A stretch of 64,000 bases of DNA from Bombyx mori (taxonomy: Eukaryota > Arthropoda > Insecta > Lepidoptera > Bombycidae), in the NCBI RefSeq assembly GCF_030269925.1, contig NC_085116.1:16740001-16804000 (forward strand). Direction: 5' to 3'. The notes below the pieces were generated by a model. That model ran no database searches. It saw only the letters and a list, made by a program, of their open reading frames with translations, and was not told the origin of the DNA. The position numbers and the translations under genes are program-made. This document shows, one piece after another, positions 11,351-22,975 of the stretch (within the stretch, counting starts at the first letter, position 1; every line of letters begins with the position of its first letter).

Positions 11351-12200
11351 AAATTACTAATACTGCCGAGAAAAACTAACATTCGATAAGTTTGCAACGA
11401 GTGGGTTAGCCATCACACAATTCACTTAAGGCTTGGATAATCGCGGGGATTGTATCGCCTCTAACACTAGATAAACAGTCTGCTTGTCTATCTGATCTAG
11501 TGCAACAAGAAACGCATGTATTTATTTTAATTTACCTTAAAATTATCTAGAGTCAACGATTTCTACAGCCGTGTAAACTTCCAAGCACTGAAAAGTATAA
11601 TAGAGATGAGTCGGATTTATTAGAACAGAGCCGAGTATTAGGTATTTTACGAGATTAGGCTGCACCTGATCCCATTTTGTTCAGAATGTTATGCAGAATG
11701 TTCAGCATACGCCCCCAACTGTTCCTGCGCTATTTCACTCACATACACGTTGTAATGTATCTCACAATCCCTAAATTCTTAATCCTAATGATTCAAATTA
11801 TGATCCAACGATCACATTAATCAAATCCTAACAACGAACTCAGAACGTGAGATTAGGAAAAGGCAGATTCAGATTCCTTGCTAACTAAAGTATTGGTTGT
11901 GAATGAGATTAGGAAGATTATGTGGATTAGGTATTTCTTAAGATTAGGAACAGGTATACCTAGTATCTGATTTACCTGGTACAACCCATCTCTAAAGTGT
12001 AATAAACAGATACATTAACGTAATTACAATTTTCAGTTTTCCCTGCATACATGGAAACAGATATGAAATTCGGTTTAAATTTGAGGAGAGGTAGTTCGGG
12101 ACAGCCGGCGCGCACGTGCTGTGTGTGAGTGTTCTTCTTGCAAGTTAAATGGCACCACAAATTTGTTGTTGTAAATTTCAATTTGGAAAATCTGAAGTAT
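11351..12200. other. spacer, nothing recognised
   Basis: Contains several loosely repeated GATTAG words around 11630-11950 but no organised array, frame or shared repeat. Confidence 0.3.
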
Positions 12201-12203
12201 TTT

Positions 12204-12380
12204 CTTTTTTTATTGCTTATTTGGGTGGAGGAACTCGCGACCCACTGGATTTTAAGTTGTCACCGGAGCCCATAGACATCTACAACGTAAATCCCGCCAC
12301 CTACCTTAAGATCTTACATCTCAGTTTTTACGGTACAACGGCGGCTTACATTACTGCTTCACTTCAGAAATAGCCACCAC
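12204..12380 (-). mobile_element. CTGGTGGTAGG-family tail, internally deleted
   Basis: Begins TTTTTATTGCTTATTTGGG and runs to CACTTCAGAAATAGCCACCA. Sequence between the CAGTTTTTACGGTACAACGG landmark and ATTACTGCTTCAC is shortened. It is interrupted on the right by an unrelated LINE-like piece. Confidence 0.7.
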
Positions 12381-12394
12381 TAAGCAAAAAAAAA

Positions 12395-12540
12395 AACATC
12401 ATCCACAAAATCATCAGTCCCCAGTTGGCCAGTTTCCGCCACTGAGTCCTGTCTTCGTCACCACTCCTCCTATCCCGACCTTCGCTAATCATCGCTTCAC
12501 CTGACCAAGTCAATCCCTTCATGAAAGGTCTCAAATAGTT
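12395..12540 (-). pseudogene. probable LINE C-terminal remnant
   Basis: On the minus strand one frame reads through about 40 codons including the stretch EDRTQWRKLA, followed by GATGATTTTGTGGATGATG. That is the pattern of a lepidopteran RTE-like LINE C-terminus and its GATGATG tail. Decayed and truncated at both ends. Confidence 0.4.
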
Positions 12541-13587
12541 TTAGCGAAAGTCACAGCCAAGCCTTTGTGCACAATAAAATAAATTAACAATACCGATACA
12601 AGATTTTCAGCCAGGCATGAATCCTGTAAGAGAATCGTGAGACGAATAAAAAATTTCGGTCTAACTTCAGGTCCCGGGGCCCAGTCCACAGCCGCAGACG
12701 TGAGTTCCCGCAAATCCGGGACCAGGAACTTTCTAGAATCGGTAATGAGTTGCCGACACAGAAAGCGACCTGCGAAAACTTTTGCCTCAAATAAGTAAAA
12801 TGCGGTATAACTCATAAAAACCTAAAACCGCTTAGAAAATCTCTTTATTCAAAAGTAGACTTTAAAACGTAATCACTAGGACATAAAGGGGATTGCCCAC
12901 TCTCCATAGTGTGCTAGGCCCAAGATGGACATCAAATATTACTATAAAAATGTACTGATCCAAATTCTTAAATGTATTGGATATCTAAAAAATATATTGA
13001 AATTGACGCCACTATTATAAAAAATATAATAAAAATAAAAACTCGTTTTGAGGTTAATTTTCTACATAAATAAGTGTCGGATTGTGAGATACTTCAAGAA
13101 CTTTTCTTTTCTTAATGTTTAAGATGTTCCTAATGTATTTTTATCCAATAGGGTATAAAAAACACACTTAATTATTTAAATATCTATATTTTCTTCATCT
13201 TCATACACAATTAGTATCATCTAAAAATAGCAAAGGAGAGCATATACACGGTTTCAAATCTCGGTCAGGGTAAAACCACAATTCACACAATGTTTTTTAG
13301 TCGTAGTATGAAACGTTATTGATAAAAGTAAAATAAATCGAAGAAAAATCAAAACACATCCATTTTGTACGCAAGCACAACACCACAAGCAGCAAGCGAA
13401 GTGTCAGTCAGTCAGATTAAATTCAGTGTTGTCAGTATAAAGAAAAATAATTACATGAAATTCATATATCGATTATTTTTTTAAATAACCGATAATTGAT
13501 TTTTATCTTAATCTTTTTTTTACGAGTATACATTATTTTTTATGTTTTTGTTTTAGTTGTACATATTTAAATAACAATACTAGTAAA
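12541..13587. other. spacer, nothing recognised
   Basis: About 1 kb. Two overlapping minus-strand frames (12531-12815) have no recognisable domain and no splice context. The triplet TCAGTCAGTCAG near 13408 lies in a slightly GC-richer patch, but I cannot support a promoter. Confidence 0.3.
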
Positions 13588-13730
13588 GTTTTTTTTATTG
13601 CTTAGATGGGTGGGCGAGCTCACAGCCACCCTGGTGTTGCTAAGTGGTTACTCGAGCCCACATACATCTACAACGTAAATGCGCCACCCACCTTGAGATA
13701 TAAGTTCTAAGGTCTCAAGTATAGTTACAA
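13588..13730 (-). mobile_element. CTGGTGGTAGG-family tail, 3' half
   Basis: TTTTTTATTGCTTAGATGGG through GAGATATAAGTTCTAAGGTC to ATAGTTACAA, then stops abruptly. Only the 3' ~140 bp of the tail are present, so this copy is truncated inside the tail rather than at the common boundary. Confidence 0.85.
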
Positions 13731-14382
13731 GTTAAAGTCCAATGGGTATGTCTTCGATGTTATTTTATGTGCATAAAATCCATTAAAATCGTTTGATTAA
13801 TGATAATACTTAAAATGATTTATTTATATGTTTTATTTATATACTCAAAATATTTACTTCATACGTAAAAGGATTTGAAGCTGGCAATATTTTTCCCGCA
13901 AAAATAAAAATCCTTGTTTTTTCAATAGAGTTACTTTTTTTAAACTACTTATTGTAAACTATAGTGGCGCTTATTTGCAAGAAAGTAAATGCATATTTAT
14001 TTATGACAAAATTTATGCACTAAGTATTTTTTCTATAATCTATTGTCCGCTTTGGGCCGAAAATGGGCCATCCCCTTTCATAGCTAGGTTTCAGCACTCC
14101 GCATTTCAGTTATTAATACTTTTTTATTGCACGCGAAGGTGGACCATCATACGCTTCAACTGAGGATAAATGGTCACTTTTAATGGTCACGAACAATATA
14201 AAGCCAAGACGCTGTTTATCGTTGATGAAGCTTTTAAAACCCTGAAGAAAGATATTATTAACGCACAGGAAACATTATGAAGGGGAATTCATTCCCGAGA
14301 CCTTATGATACGTCGAAAATTGGTGTCTGGAAACCTACTCTGCGAATGAGCGGTTTTAAGGAAATTAGGTTATAATATATTA
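13731..14382. other. spacer, nothing recognised
   Basis: AT-rich, with one short frame (13975-14163) lacking any domain signal. Confidence 0.3.
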
Positions 14383-14619
14383 TAATAAGGACCGCAGCGC
14401 ATAAAATAAAACATCCACTGTTCCAAAATCTTGTTATAATAATAATTTTAAATTAATGAACACTTTTATTATGTATGCCTTGCTCATTTTTTAACCGTCT
14501 TCGCCATATTCCTTTTCTCTGTCATTCTATTTTCCCTTTCTTTCCGTTTTCTCTAACACACTTCTCAACGCTCCGTTCCACACTCTTTTCACACGTTCCG
14601 TTCTTACCAATCCTGCATA
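14383..14619 (-). repeat. unclassified dispersed repeat A, copy 1
   Basis: The reverse complement aligns over its length with 52.59-52.82 kb: both carry GGATTGGTAAGAACGGAACG, GTGTGGAACGGAGCGTT, AAGACGGTT, an AATAAAA signal, and finish TTATTTTATGCGCTGCG. The AATAAAA about 80 bp before the end suggests a retrotransposon terminus (LTR or LINE 3' end), but the class is not proven. Reading frames over it are incidental. Confidence 0.7.
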
Positions 14620-15093
14620 TATATAGGAAATTAGGAGTATTGCGGAGGAGGCGTTGCGGTGATGCTGAAAGGAGATAGCGGCAGCTCCTCAAGCAATTCC
14701 TCATAGCTCTTCTTGTGTATAAAAACTCAAAGACACCTAAAACCACTTAATAACAGAGTTATAGACATTTAAGTGTCAGATCCTATGATAGCTCATGATC
14801 CGGCGATCCCAAATATATTATAATATTATCAAGAGCTTAACGCACATGCCCACTAATAAAAGCATGATCCCTTAAGCGCTTCATCCATAAGATTAAGTAA
14901 ACAAATATACCTATAAAACCCTTTCCAAGGCAGTTACATGAAACTATACGACTAAAGTAAATAGGCCGGTCGGACAAAGCGCCCGAGTGTATCATGTATG
15001 GGTTTCTTAAAACCTACATGTTACAGCTACACATTCATGGGGTGACTGTGATTTTATTAAGAAATTTAGATTGTTTCATTTTTATATTTAGAA
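14620..15093. other. spacer, nothing recognised
   Basis: About 0.5 kb without a supportable feature. A short patch near 14640 (GGAGGAGGCGTTGCGGTGAT) is GC-richer. Confidence 0.3.
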
Positions 15094-15390
15094 CTAGCTG
15101 ACCCGGCAGACTTCGCAGTACCTCAATCTATAAATAAAAGACCTAAACGTTTGTATAAAATAAACTTAAAACAAACAAAAGAAATCCGTCCGATGGGGAA
15201 GACATCAAAAGGAAAACAAAATTGTTATTTTAATTTTAGTTTTAATTCTGTGTATTTTCATATTTATCTACCTTTTAAACCTTCTCTGGACTTCCACAAA
15301 TAACTCAAGACCAAAATGAGCCAAATCGGTCTAGCCGTTCTCGAGTTTTAGCGAGACTAACGAACAGCAATTCATTTTTATATATACAGA
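15094..15390 (-). mobile_element. Helitron-like element, CTAGCTGACCCGGC type
   Basis: On the minus strand it begins TCTGTATATATAAAAATGAA and ends GCCGGGTCAGCTAG, so it has the TC start and CTAG end and lies between A and T. The inner stretch GAACGGCTAGACCGATTTGG is the usual lepidopteran version. A decayed relative is at 36.25 kb. Confidence 0.75.
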
Positions 15391-15586
15391 TCACATCTTC
15401 TTCAGAGTACGTATGCAAAAAATGTAACAAGCAATTATACATATTTTTATTGTTTTAAGCGAGAGAAAAAGCTCACGATCTGCTTTATATTAAGAAGCTA
15501 ACGAAGTCTTTAGTCACCGCAAAGTCAATTCCACTCACCTGACTTAACAAATGTCGTCCAAATCGGAGCACATGAATAAACAAGAT

Positions 15587-16040
15587 AGTCGTCGTGGCCT
15601 AAAGGATAAGACGTCCGGTGCATTCGTATCGAGTGATGCACTGGTGTTCGAATCTCGCTGGCGGGTACCAATTTTTCTAATGAAATACGTACTCAACAAA
15701 TGTTCACGATTGACTTCCACGGTGAAGGAATAACATCGTGCAATAAAAATCAAACCCGCAAAATTATAATTTGCGTAATTACTGGTGGTAGGACCTCTTG
15801 TGAGTCCGCACGGGTAGGTACCACCGCCCCGCCTATTTCTGCCGTGAAGCAGTAATGCGTTTCGGTTTGAAGGGTGGGGCAGCCGTTGTGACTATACTGA
15901 GACCTTAGAACTATATCTCAAGGTGTGTGGCGCATTTACGTTATAGATGTCTATGGGCTCCAGTAACCACTTAACACCAGGTGGGCTGTGAGCTCGTCCA
16001 CACATCTCAGCAATAAAAAAAAAATAAAAAAAAAAAAAAA
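15587..16040 (+). mobile_element. full-length tRNA-derived SINE, CTGGTGGTAGG family
   Basis: Three-part element. (1) A tRNA-like head with A box TGGCCTAAAGGATAAG and B box GTGTTCGAATCTC, the internal RNA polymerase III promoter. (2) A ~110-bp body (ATGAAATACGTACTCAACAA, GATTGACTTCCACGGTGAAG). (3) The ~245-bp tail starting at ACTGGTGGTAGG, then an A-rich end. Flanks share AAACAAGAT on both sides, a likely 9-10-bp target duplication. Short frames in it are not genes. The tail probably borrows the reverse transcriptase of a LINE with the same 3' end. Confidence 0.9.
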
Positions 16041-16042
16041 AA

Positions 16043-17218
16043 CAAGATGGCGCCGATGCTTACCCGCACCCACCCGCAATATGCCGTAGCATCATTAATT
16101 ATTCTACTCTTAGTAATCAAGCTATTTCACAGTCCATAAAAAGCCTCTTGTGCCCTTAGTAAGAATGTTCTCCCGACGTTTGGCAGATCATTAACACGAC
16201 CTCCGTCCGACATTAACTCTATAGGGAGAAAACTGAACAGTTAAACTTTATTTGGACCGTACTAAACTTTCCTCTGATCGTCACTAAAATGTTAACGTTG
16301 CATTAACGCAAACATTTTCGCTTCTCGTAGTGATTAATAATCAATGGTCTGTACGCTCAGTCGATTGTCCGTGGAAACCTAAAATCGGGGTCACTGTATT
16401 ACGCGAACGCTTAACAAATACTTAAGATGTATCCATACTAAATTAATTCGAGATCTCGCGTTATTAAAATTAGTATTGAGCGGAGCTTTTTTTTCCAGAT
16501 GTAAATGGAATAAAGACGTTCGCGGTTCAGACAGACTAAACATATTATCGGAGTTGTGGATCACAATGTAGCACTGTTTTGAAACGTTATATTGGTAGAA
16601 CGATTCTGAGCCCACCCTAATAGTGCTCTGAGGAGTTGTCATCGCATTTTACGTATCCTAATACCCTACCATTTGCAAAGCATCACATGCAATCGGTACA
16701 TAGCGATTGGTAGGAACAGCTCGCTATCTCTCTCGCACAGCCACGAAAAGTGACGTCATAAATTAGCCGCGTTATCTTTTTCAACTATTTCGCATTCAAA
16801 TTCGAAAGAATCGCCCGTACCCGAACGGGTTAAAAAATTTCTTTCAATCCCCGATTGCGGGTAACTCAACTTTTTGATCAAAATAATAAAAGGCATTGAG
16901 TAAACATGGCCGTTCGCTCGGTATATTTAACGGTTTCCTACTAAAGCGGGTATTGCGTGTTTTTATCCTACATTCGGCTTCCCGTGGCTCCACCGAGGGT
17001 TCTTTGAGAGAGATAATTTCGTCTTCCCGAGGGACTGGATGTGTGTGGAACGTAATTATTGTACAGTTCGAATGTATCTATGTTTGTATGTGTTTTTTTT
17101 TCTTTGAAACCTCACTCACACACGTTTTTGTGGAGGAATTTAGAATTAAGCGCTTTATGTAACTCTTACGTTGTATTATTATGTAAAACAACGTGCTTTG
17201 GTCGCGTGCTAGTTTTGA
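16043..17218. other. unassigned region with a promoter-like patch
   Basis: Most of this 1.2 kb is unrecognised. Around 16690-16870 there is a TGACGTCA site (16751), CTCTCTCGCACAGCC and a CCCGTACCCGAACGGGT inverted repeat, which together resemble regulatory DNA. Frames at 16391-16642 (-) and 16896-17162 (+) have no recognisable domain and I do not call genes. Confidence 0.3.
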
Positions 17219-17219
17219 A

Positions 17220-17657
17220 GTCGTCGTGGCCTAAAGGATAAGACGTCCGGTGCATTAGTGTCTAGCGATGCACCGGTGTTCGAATCCCGCAGGCGCGTAC
17301 CAATTTTTCTAATGAAATACGTACTTAACAAATGTTCATGATTGACTTCCACGATGAAGGAATAACATCGTGTAATAAAAATCAAACCCGCAAAATTATA
17401 ATTTGCGTAATTACTGGTGGTAAGACTTCTTGTGAGTCCGCACGGGTAGGCACCACCGCCCCGCCTATTTCTGCCGTGAAGCAGTAATGCGATTCGGTTT
17501 GAAGGGTGGGGCAGCCGTTGTAACTATACTGAGACCTTAGAACTTATATCTCAAGGTATATGGCGCATTTACGCTGTAGATGTCTATGGGCTCCAGTAAC
17601 CACTTAACACCAGGTGGGCTGTGAGCTCGTCCAGACATCTAAGCAATAAAAAAAAAA
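17220..17657 (+). mobile_element. full-length tRNA-derived SINE, CTGGTGGTAGG family
   Basis: Has head (GTCGTCGTGGCCTAAAGG; B box GTGTTCGAATCCC), body and complete tail, ending CTAAGCAATAAAAAAAAAA. Close to the inferred consensus and probably young. No clear target duplication was seen. Confidence 0.9.
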
Positions 17658-18340
17658 GTAACCAGCTATAGGGAGTTTCATACAAGATGCCACGTCTTGA
17701 ACACTCTTACCCGTCTACCAAGAAAACTGGAGTAGGGGCAATCAGTGCACGGGTCTGGTTCTAAGTCGCCCAGCGAAATTCATAGAAATCATAACCTTGA
17801 GAAATGCGACTAACTAAACTTTAATTTTCAATTCACGATTGGTTCACACAAAACCAAAAAAAAAACGGGCGCGGTTAATTTTTAGAAAACGGTGCTAATT
17901 TAATTTAAAAAAATTATCTGCTTTTTAGATTTAAGCCCCGAAATTATTTTAACTCTTTGAAATAAAGTAACAAAACTAAAAGATAATTTTCGATCGACTC
18001 TTCGCTATCTCGGTTCTAAACTCCGAAACGAAATGAACTTAAAGGAAAAGACTCTCTTAAAACAGACAATAGCTTAGTTATATCTAAAATAGACTCGACC
18101 AGCCGACAAGACCTCGGGCGTTATTGAAGCGTTTCAACAAAGCCTTAGCGGAGCGCGTGTCAAGATGCGAAGACGCCGCCAGAATTGAAGACAATGGCGC
18201 AAACATTAATAACTTTCTTTGTTTCTACTCTGATGAGGCTTTGATATAGAGATGGTACTGTTTCCACCATCCAGATTCACGATTTCAGATTCTTTTTTAA
18301 CAAGGTCGTAATTGGAGAGTTTAATCAAAACTAAATGATT

Positions 18341-18857
18341 TTTTTTTTAGGTTAGGTGGTTGGAGGACCGAGAGGGCTGGTGGCCGTGGCGCCGACGACC
18401 GCCAGTCCGGCGTCCCGAGGGGGAGGGTGATGGGAGAGATGTGCTCCGCACTAAACGCTTCACTTTCCCCCCTTTATCTTTTCATGAGTTTTGTCTCATG
18501 TGAGGTTTGGACGTTGGTTGTTGAGAGACAGGAGGTTTTAGTCGGTTCGACTCCGACATGCCCCGCCCTCCATCCCCAGTGAAGGGCGGAAGTCCGGCGA
18601 TTTCCTCCTGACAAAAAAAAAAAAAAAAAAGGTGGTTGGAGGAGCTCACAGCCCACCTGGTGTTAAGTGGTTACTGAATCCCATAGACATCTACACCGTA
18701 AATGCGCCACCCACCTTGAGATATAAGTTCTAAGATCTCAGTATAGTTACAACGGCTGCCCTACTCTTCAAACAGAAACGCATTACTGCTTCACGGCAGA
18801 AATAGGCAGGGTGGTGGTACCTACTTGCGTGGACTCACAAGAGATCCTACCACCAGT
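18341..18857 (-). mobile_element. CTGGTGGTAGG-family tail split by a LINE
   Basis: The host copy runs from the T run at 18341 to ACCACCAGT at 18857, minus the LINE at 18368-18630. Removing the LINE and one copy of GGTGGTTGGAGGA restores the normal order of landmarks (GGAGGAGCTCACAGCCCACC). It carries no head and ends at the common boundary. Confidence 0.85.
18355..18643 (+). mobile_element. 5'-truncated LINE nested in a retroposon, 13-bp target duplication
   Basis: The inserted DNA (18368-18630) is GC-rich, ends in a 19-base A-tract and is flanked by perfect copies of GGTGGTTGGAGGA (18355-18367 and 18631-18643). The 3' untranslated landmarks GGTTTTAGTCGGTTCGACTC and GGGCGGAAGTCC recur, decayed, at 30.63-30.70 kb. 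Truncation, A-tail and duplication show target-primed reverse transcription. The clade may be R1-like, but that is from memory. It is younger than the host copy. Confidence 0.9.
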
Positions 18858-20189
18858 AAAAGTTTATTAGATAGTTTTATTTATTAGAAACTTTCCAGTT
18901 TTATTCCAGTTTTATGAGATACTTTCACATAGTTATTCAGTTAAAAAAATTGTTTAAAAAAAATTATAAACCCGATTTTAAAGTAATTGAGATTTCTACA
19001 AGCATCAAATTTGTAATGTCTGTAGATCTGCTTAAGCTGTGCCCGGGTTTCGGACTCTGTGATTTTTGGCTCAAAAGATCAAGTACATTATATTTATAAA
19101 ATTACTAAAAAAAAACAACGAATAATTCATAAAACCACCACAGACTATCCATCTGGCTAGGAATTTTCTGCAGCTTTCCTCGTCCTTCATTTATAGCTAA
19201 TAGGAAAAACGCTGTTTATGTTTTTGCTCTTTGAAACGCCTTTATTGAAAAGTTTTAAGGGTCGAATTTAGGATTAAGCAATAACTTTTCAATAGCTCAA
19301 TAGATCATTGTACTCTTTTTGTTATTATCCGACTCAAAGCAGTCCGTTTTTTGGAAAAGCACTATAGAAATTCTTAGTGGTCTAAAGTTGTATGGATAAA
19401 TACAGCTGAAGTGGTGGACGGTAGAATAAAAAAAAAGATGACGGTAACAACCAAGACAACTTCTAAGAGCATTCACACATAGATATATCGTTGGTTCAGA
19501 TTGGGATTTAAGACGTTTATGTGGTAATTTAACTAGTAAAACAGGGTTCAAACGCTCACAATGTGTTTAAAAGGCTATAAATACTCCATCAAAATGAATC
19601 GTAACGATAAATCGTATTGTCGCCTAATGAACATCGTCTCGTCTTGGTCCTCCGAGTTCAATAACGATTCAGTCAAGTATAACATCGAAACAGATAATAG
19701 AAATACAATATAAAAAATCCCAATAAATATACAAAAATAAATTAACACGAATTGAGATTCATTGAAAGACCACAAAAAGATTCACACCGAGAGATTTTTC
19801 TTCGTAAAACAATATTTCATTTGAAAATCGCTCATGTTTTAATTAAGGCTTTTCCGTCCGAGATTATTACGAAACGTTATTATTCTTTCCCTTTTCTGCC
19901 TTCATTTTCTGTTTACGTTCACTCTCCGAACCTTGTTTTGCTATGAGTTCCCTTCGAACTCTTAAAATACATCTAAGGAGAATTGGTACGGAGATGTTGT
20001 TTTTGTGTAAAAGTTTTTTTTTTGTTGTTGTTGAATACTGTTTGAGCTGTCAACATTAGAAGATCTTTATGATCAGTGAGATGATATGCGCCCGGGGCGC
20101 TTGAGCGATCGCTTGCTTATGATCCTGTTTAAATGAAAATATAGTAATAGGAGTCGCGTAGAATAAAATTCGTCAACGTATAACTACGG
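18858..20189. other. unassigned spacer
   Basis: 1.3 kb with short frames on both strands but no domain, splice context or repeat relation that I could recognise. Confidence 0.3.
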
Positions 20190-20445
20190 TTTTTTTATTT
20201 TTTTATTGCTTAGATGGGTTGACGAGCTCACAGCCCACCAGGTGTTAAGTGGTTACTGGAGCCCATAGACATCTACAATGTAAATGCGCCACCTACCTTG
20301 AGATATAAGTTCTAAGGTCTCAGTATAGTTACAGTTACAACGGCTACCCCACCCTTCAAACCGAAACGCATTACTGCTTCACGGCAGAAATAGGCGGGGT
20401 GGTGGTACCTACCCGTGCGGACTCACAAGAGGTCCTACCACCAGT
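20190..20445 (-). mobile_element. CTGGTGGTAGG-family retroposon tail
   Basis: Complete headless minus-strand copy ending at the common boundary ACCACCAGT. It has a small tandem duplication AGTTACAGTTACAACGG where other copies have a single AGTTACAACGG. Confidence 0.9.
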
Positions 20446-20714
20446 AAATGCGATTTATGCGATTTATGTTTCAGCTAAATGGAATCAGGGGAATCGATCG
20501 AAAGATGTTATAATAGGGGTTAACGTATCAAATTGCCGTTTTATTGTAATAGATACTTTGACATAGAACCTTCATGGTTTGAAATTTTTGAGTGAAACTT
20601 TTTTCAAATGCTGCCTATGGGGTTCTTCTTTTAAAAAATGTGCAACATTCAATTATCGATTTTTAGCTGTTTTTTTTTTTTTATTCAGCTTAGACAAGAA
20701 AGATAGATACTTGG

Positions 20715-21211
20715 AAAATTCGAGTGATATTTGAATACGACTTCCGACGCGAAACTAACACTGCAATATCAATGTTGCGTTCGGAGAGGGGACTGCTAAT
20801 GAACGCACCGTGCGATTTTGGTTTACGCGCCTTCGTGATGGAAATTTTGATTTGAAGAACGAACTACTTGGAAGACTGCCCACACGTGTGAATAACAATG
20901 AATTGAAAGAGATGATGGAAGCCGATCCGAGCAAAACTACCCAGGAATTAGCAGCATGATTTAACGTTACCTTACCAACAATATTGACTTATTTGCGTCA
21001 AATGAATAAAATACAAAAAAATATAAAATGGGTGCCTCATGATTTGACTGATTTGCAGAAAGAAACACGTGTTGAAACTTGTTTTGCCTTGTTGAATCGA
21101 TACAGAAATGAAGGAATATTGGATCGAATTGTAACATGTGATGAAAAGTGGATTCTTTACAATAACCGTAAGCGAAAAATGCAATGGTTACCTGCAAAAA
21201 ATGCAATTTAG
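20715..21211 (+). pseudogene. mariner transposase, broken N-terminal half
   Basis: Mariner (Tc1/mariner superfamily) transposase fragment. After a short EYDFRRETNTA stretch there is a frameshift at about 20770. The frame then reads GTANERTVRFWF, KTTQELAA, a stop (TGA at 20957-20959) where the family has Arg, WVPHDLTDLQK, and ILDRIVTCDEKWILYNN with the first catalytic Asp at 21140-21142. Translation ends at a TAG at 21209. The C-terminal half with the other two catalytic acidic residues is missing, and a retroposon lies at 21375. It resembles the cecropia/mori-type mariners in wording but was not aligned. Certainly inactive. Confidence 0.9.
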
Positions 21212-21374
21212 TATTGATCCAAATATGCCGTGTAAACATCAGTTTGAAGAGCGTCACAGTCGTAATTCAATTAAATTAAGACCTTATAACTCAAAATTTG
21301 GGTGCCAATTTCGAACGGTGGCTACTATGGATTTCTGCAACCACTTAAAACCAAATAATCCAAGAACTCAATTC

Positions 21375-21581
21375 ACTGGTGGTAGGACCTCTTGTGAGTC
21401 CGCGCGGGTGGGTACCACCGCCCTGCCTATTTCTGCCGTGAAGCAGTAATGCGACCTTAGAACTTATATCTCTCAGGGACGGTGGCGCACTTACGTTGTC
21501 GATGTCTATGGACTCCAGTAACCACTTAACACCAGGTGGGCTGTGAGCTCGTCCAACCATCTAAGCAATAAAATAAAAAAA
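21375..21581 (+). mobile_element. CTGGTGGTAGG-family tail, internally deleted
   Basis: Starts at the common boundary CACTGGTGGTAGGACC. It lacks the segment GTTTCGGTTTGAAGGGTGGG through ATACTGA: GCAGTAATGCG joins ACCTTAGAAC directly. Ends CTAAGCAATAAAATAAAAAA. It lies downstream of the mariner fragment. Confidence 0.85.
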
Positions 21582-21884
21582 GGAGTCCTTTACCAATCTG
21601 CAATAAAAAAACATATTCTAAAATTTTAATCAGTAAAACAAAATTATTTGCAATAATAATCTTGCGAAAGCTGTTTTAATTGCCAAAGTTTCGTCATTCA
21701 ATAAATCAGTAATTAGGCGAACGCGGCCTATGATTACAATACCTTGACACGCTTATTGAATTTTAATCAGAACAACGCTGTCTCTGAGGTGCCTTCGAGT
21801 TAAGCGCTGTGTGTTACTTACCCGTTATGAATTTATAACCATTGATTACAAATCATCGGTAACATTAGAATTATAAATTATGAA

Positions 21885-22392
21885 GTCGTCGTGGCTTAAA
21901 GGATAAGACGTCCGGTGCATTCGTATCTAGCGATGTACTGGTGTTCGAATCCAGCAGACGGGTACCAATTTTTCTAAAGAAATACGTACTTAACAAATGT
22001 TCACGATTGATTTCCACGGTGAACATCGTGTAGTAAATAAAATAAATAAATATAAAAATAAAATAAAAATCATTTAATTCAGACCATCTTAAGTTCATAT
22101 GTTGTAAGTAGAGTAATACTTATAACTATGTTAGTAAAATTAAAATTAAAATTAAAAAGCAAACCAGAAAAATTATAATTTACGTAATTACTGGTGGTAG
22201 GACGTCTTGTGAGTCCAGTTTGAAGGGTGGGCCAGCCGTTGTAACTATACTGAGACCTTAGAACCTATATCTCAAGGTAGGTGGCGGCATTTACGTTATA
22301 GATGTCTATGGGCTCCGGTAACCCCTTAACACCAAGTGGGCCGTGAGCTCGTTCACTTATCTAAATCCAGTCATCTAAACTATAAAAAAAAA
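21885..22392 (+). mobile_element. tRNA-derived SINE with internal insertion
   Basis: Head (A box TGGCTTAAAGGATAAG, B box GTGTTCGAATCC), body and a partly deleted tail. Between about 22034 and 22158 an AT-rich piece (TCATTTAATTCAGACCATC and ATTAAAATTAAAATTAAAA) interrupts the body, and the tail lacks the segment between GAGTCC and AGTTTGAAGGG. A composite, inactive copy. Confidence 0.8.
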
Positions 22393-22754
22393 TAGCTACA
22401 GTTCTTTAAATGAAATTACAAATCGAAAATAATTAACTTAATTAAAAGCAAGCTAATTTTCAATAGTCGGTCAAACCTTATGTGTCTTGGTGGTGTACCA
22501 CTAGCCTTGCGCCGTTCACAAGATGCTCTTATCTATAAACTGGAATACATTTGCTTTAGGTCAAAGCTCTCAAATGATATCTTAATTATTTTCATCTATT
22601 ATTGCCAACATAATTAAAACTACTTTTCGATTTGACATCGCCTTTCGTAATTAGAATTGTATTGTTTAAGCTTTAAAATTTTTCGTGGTCGCGTACTCGT
22701 CCGTAAAGAATTCGCAATATTGGAAATATTATAATAAAATCGAAAATGTAGTTT
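22393..22754. other. spacer, nothing recognised
   Basis: AT-rich, no frame and no repeat relation found. Confidence 0.3.
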
Positions 22755-22975
22755 TAATTAATCGGGATGGTATGGACATATGATGAGATGAAATGACAAT
22801 GAGGTAGTAAGTGTTAAATATGAATATCAAAAGGCTGTAGAGGAGAGTCAGAACTAAGAAGAAATGGACGGATTGCGTGAAAGACGATTTGAGTAAGAGG
22901 GGAGTGAGTGAAGAAATGGTATATGATAGAAGAGTATGGAAGGAGAAAGCATGTTGCGCCGACCTCAGGTGACTG
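22755..22975 (+). pseudogene. RTE-like LINE reverse-transcriptase C-terminus, decayed
   Basis: One frame gives GWYGHMMR. After frameshifts and stops another reads KKKWTDCVKDDLSKRGVSEE, then a WKEKACCADLR end. Those are the characteristic C-terminal words of a lepidopteran LINE ORF2 (a W-x-G-H block, then K-W-x-D-C-V-K-x-D-L, then a CCADP-like terminus). Only the last ~70 codons are present, with no upstream reverse transcriptase. Bm1 follows immediately. Confidence 0.7.

Noticed and set aside
15588..15665. tRNA gene suggested by A and B boxes
   Set aside because: The same head recurs at 17.2, 21.9, 57.9 and 63.2 kb fused to a fixed body and tail, so it is a SINE head. It lacks a clean cloverleaf and a terminator after the tRNA portion.
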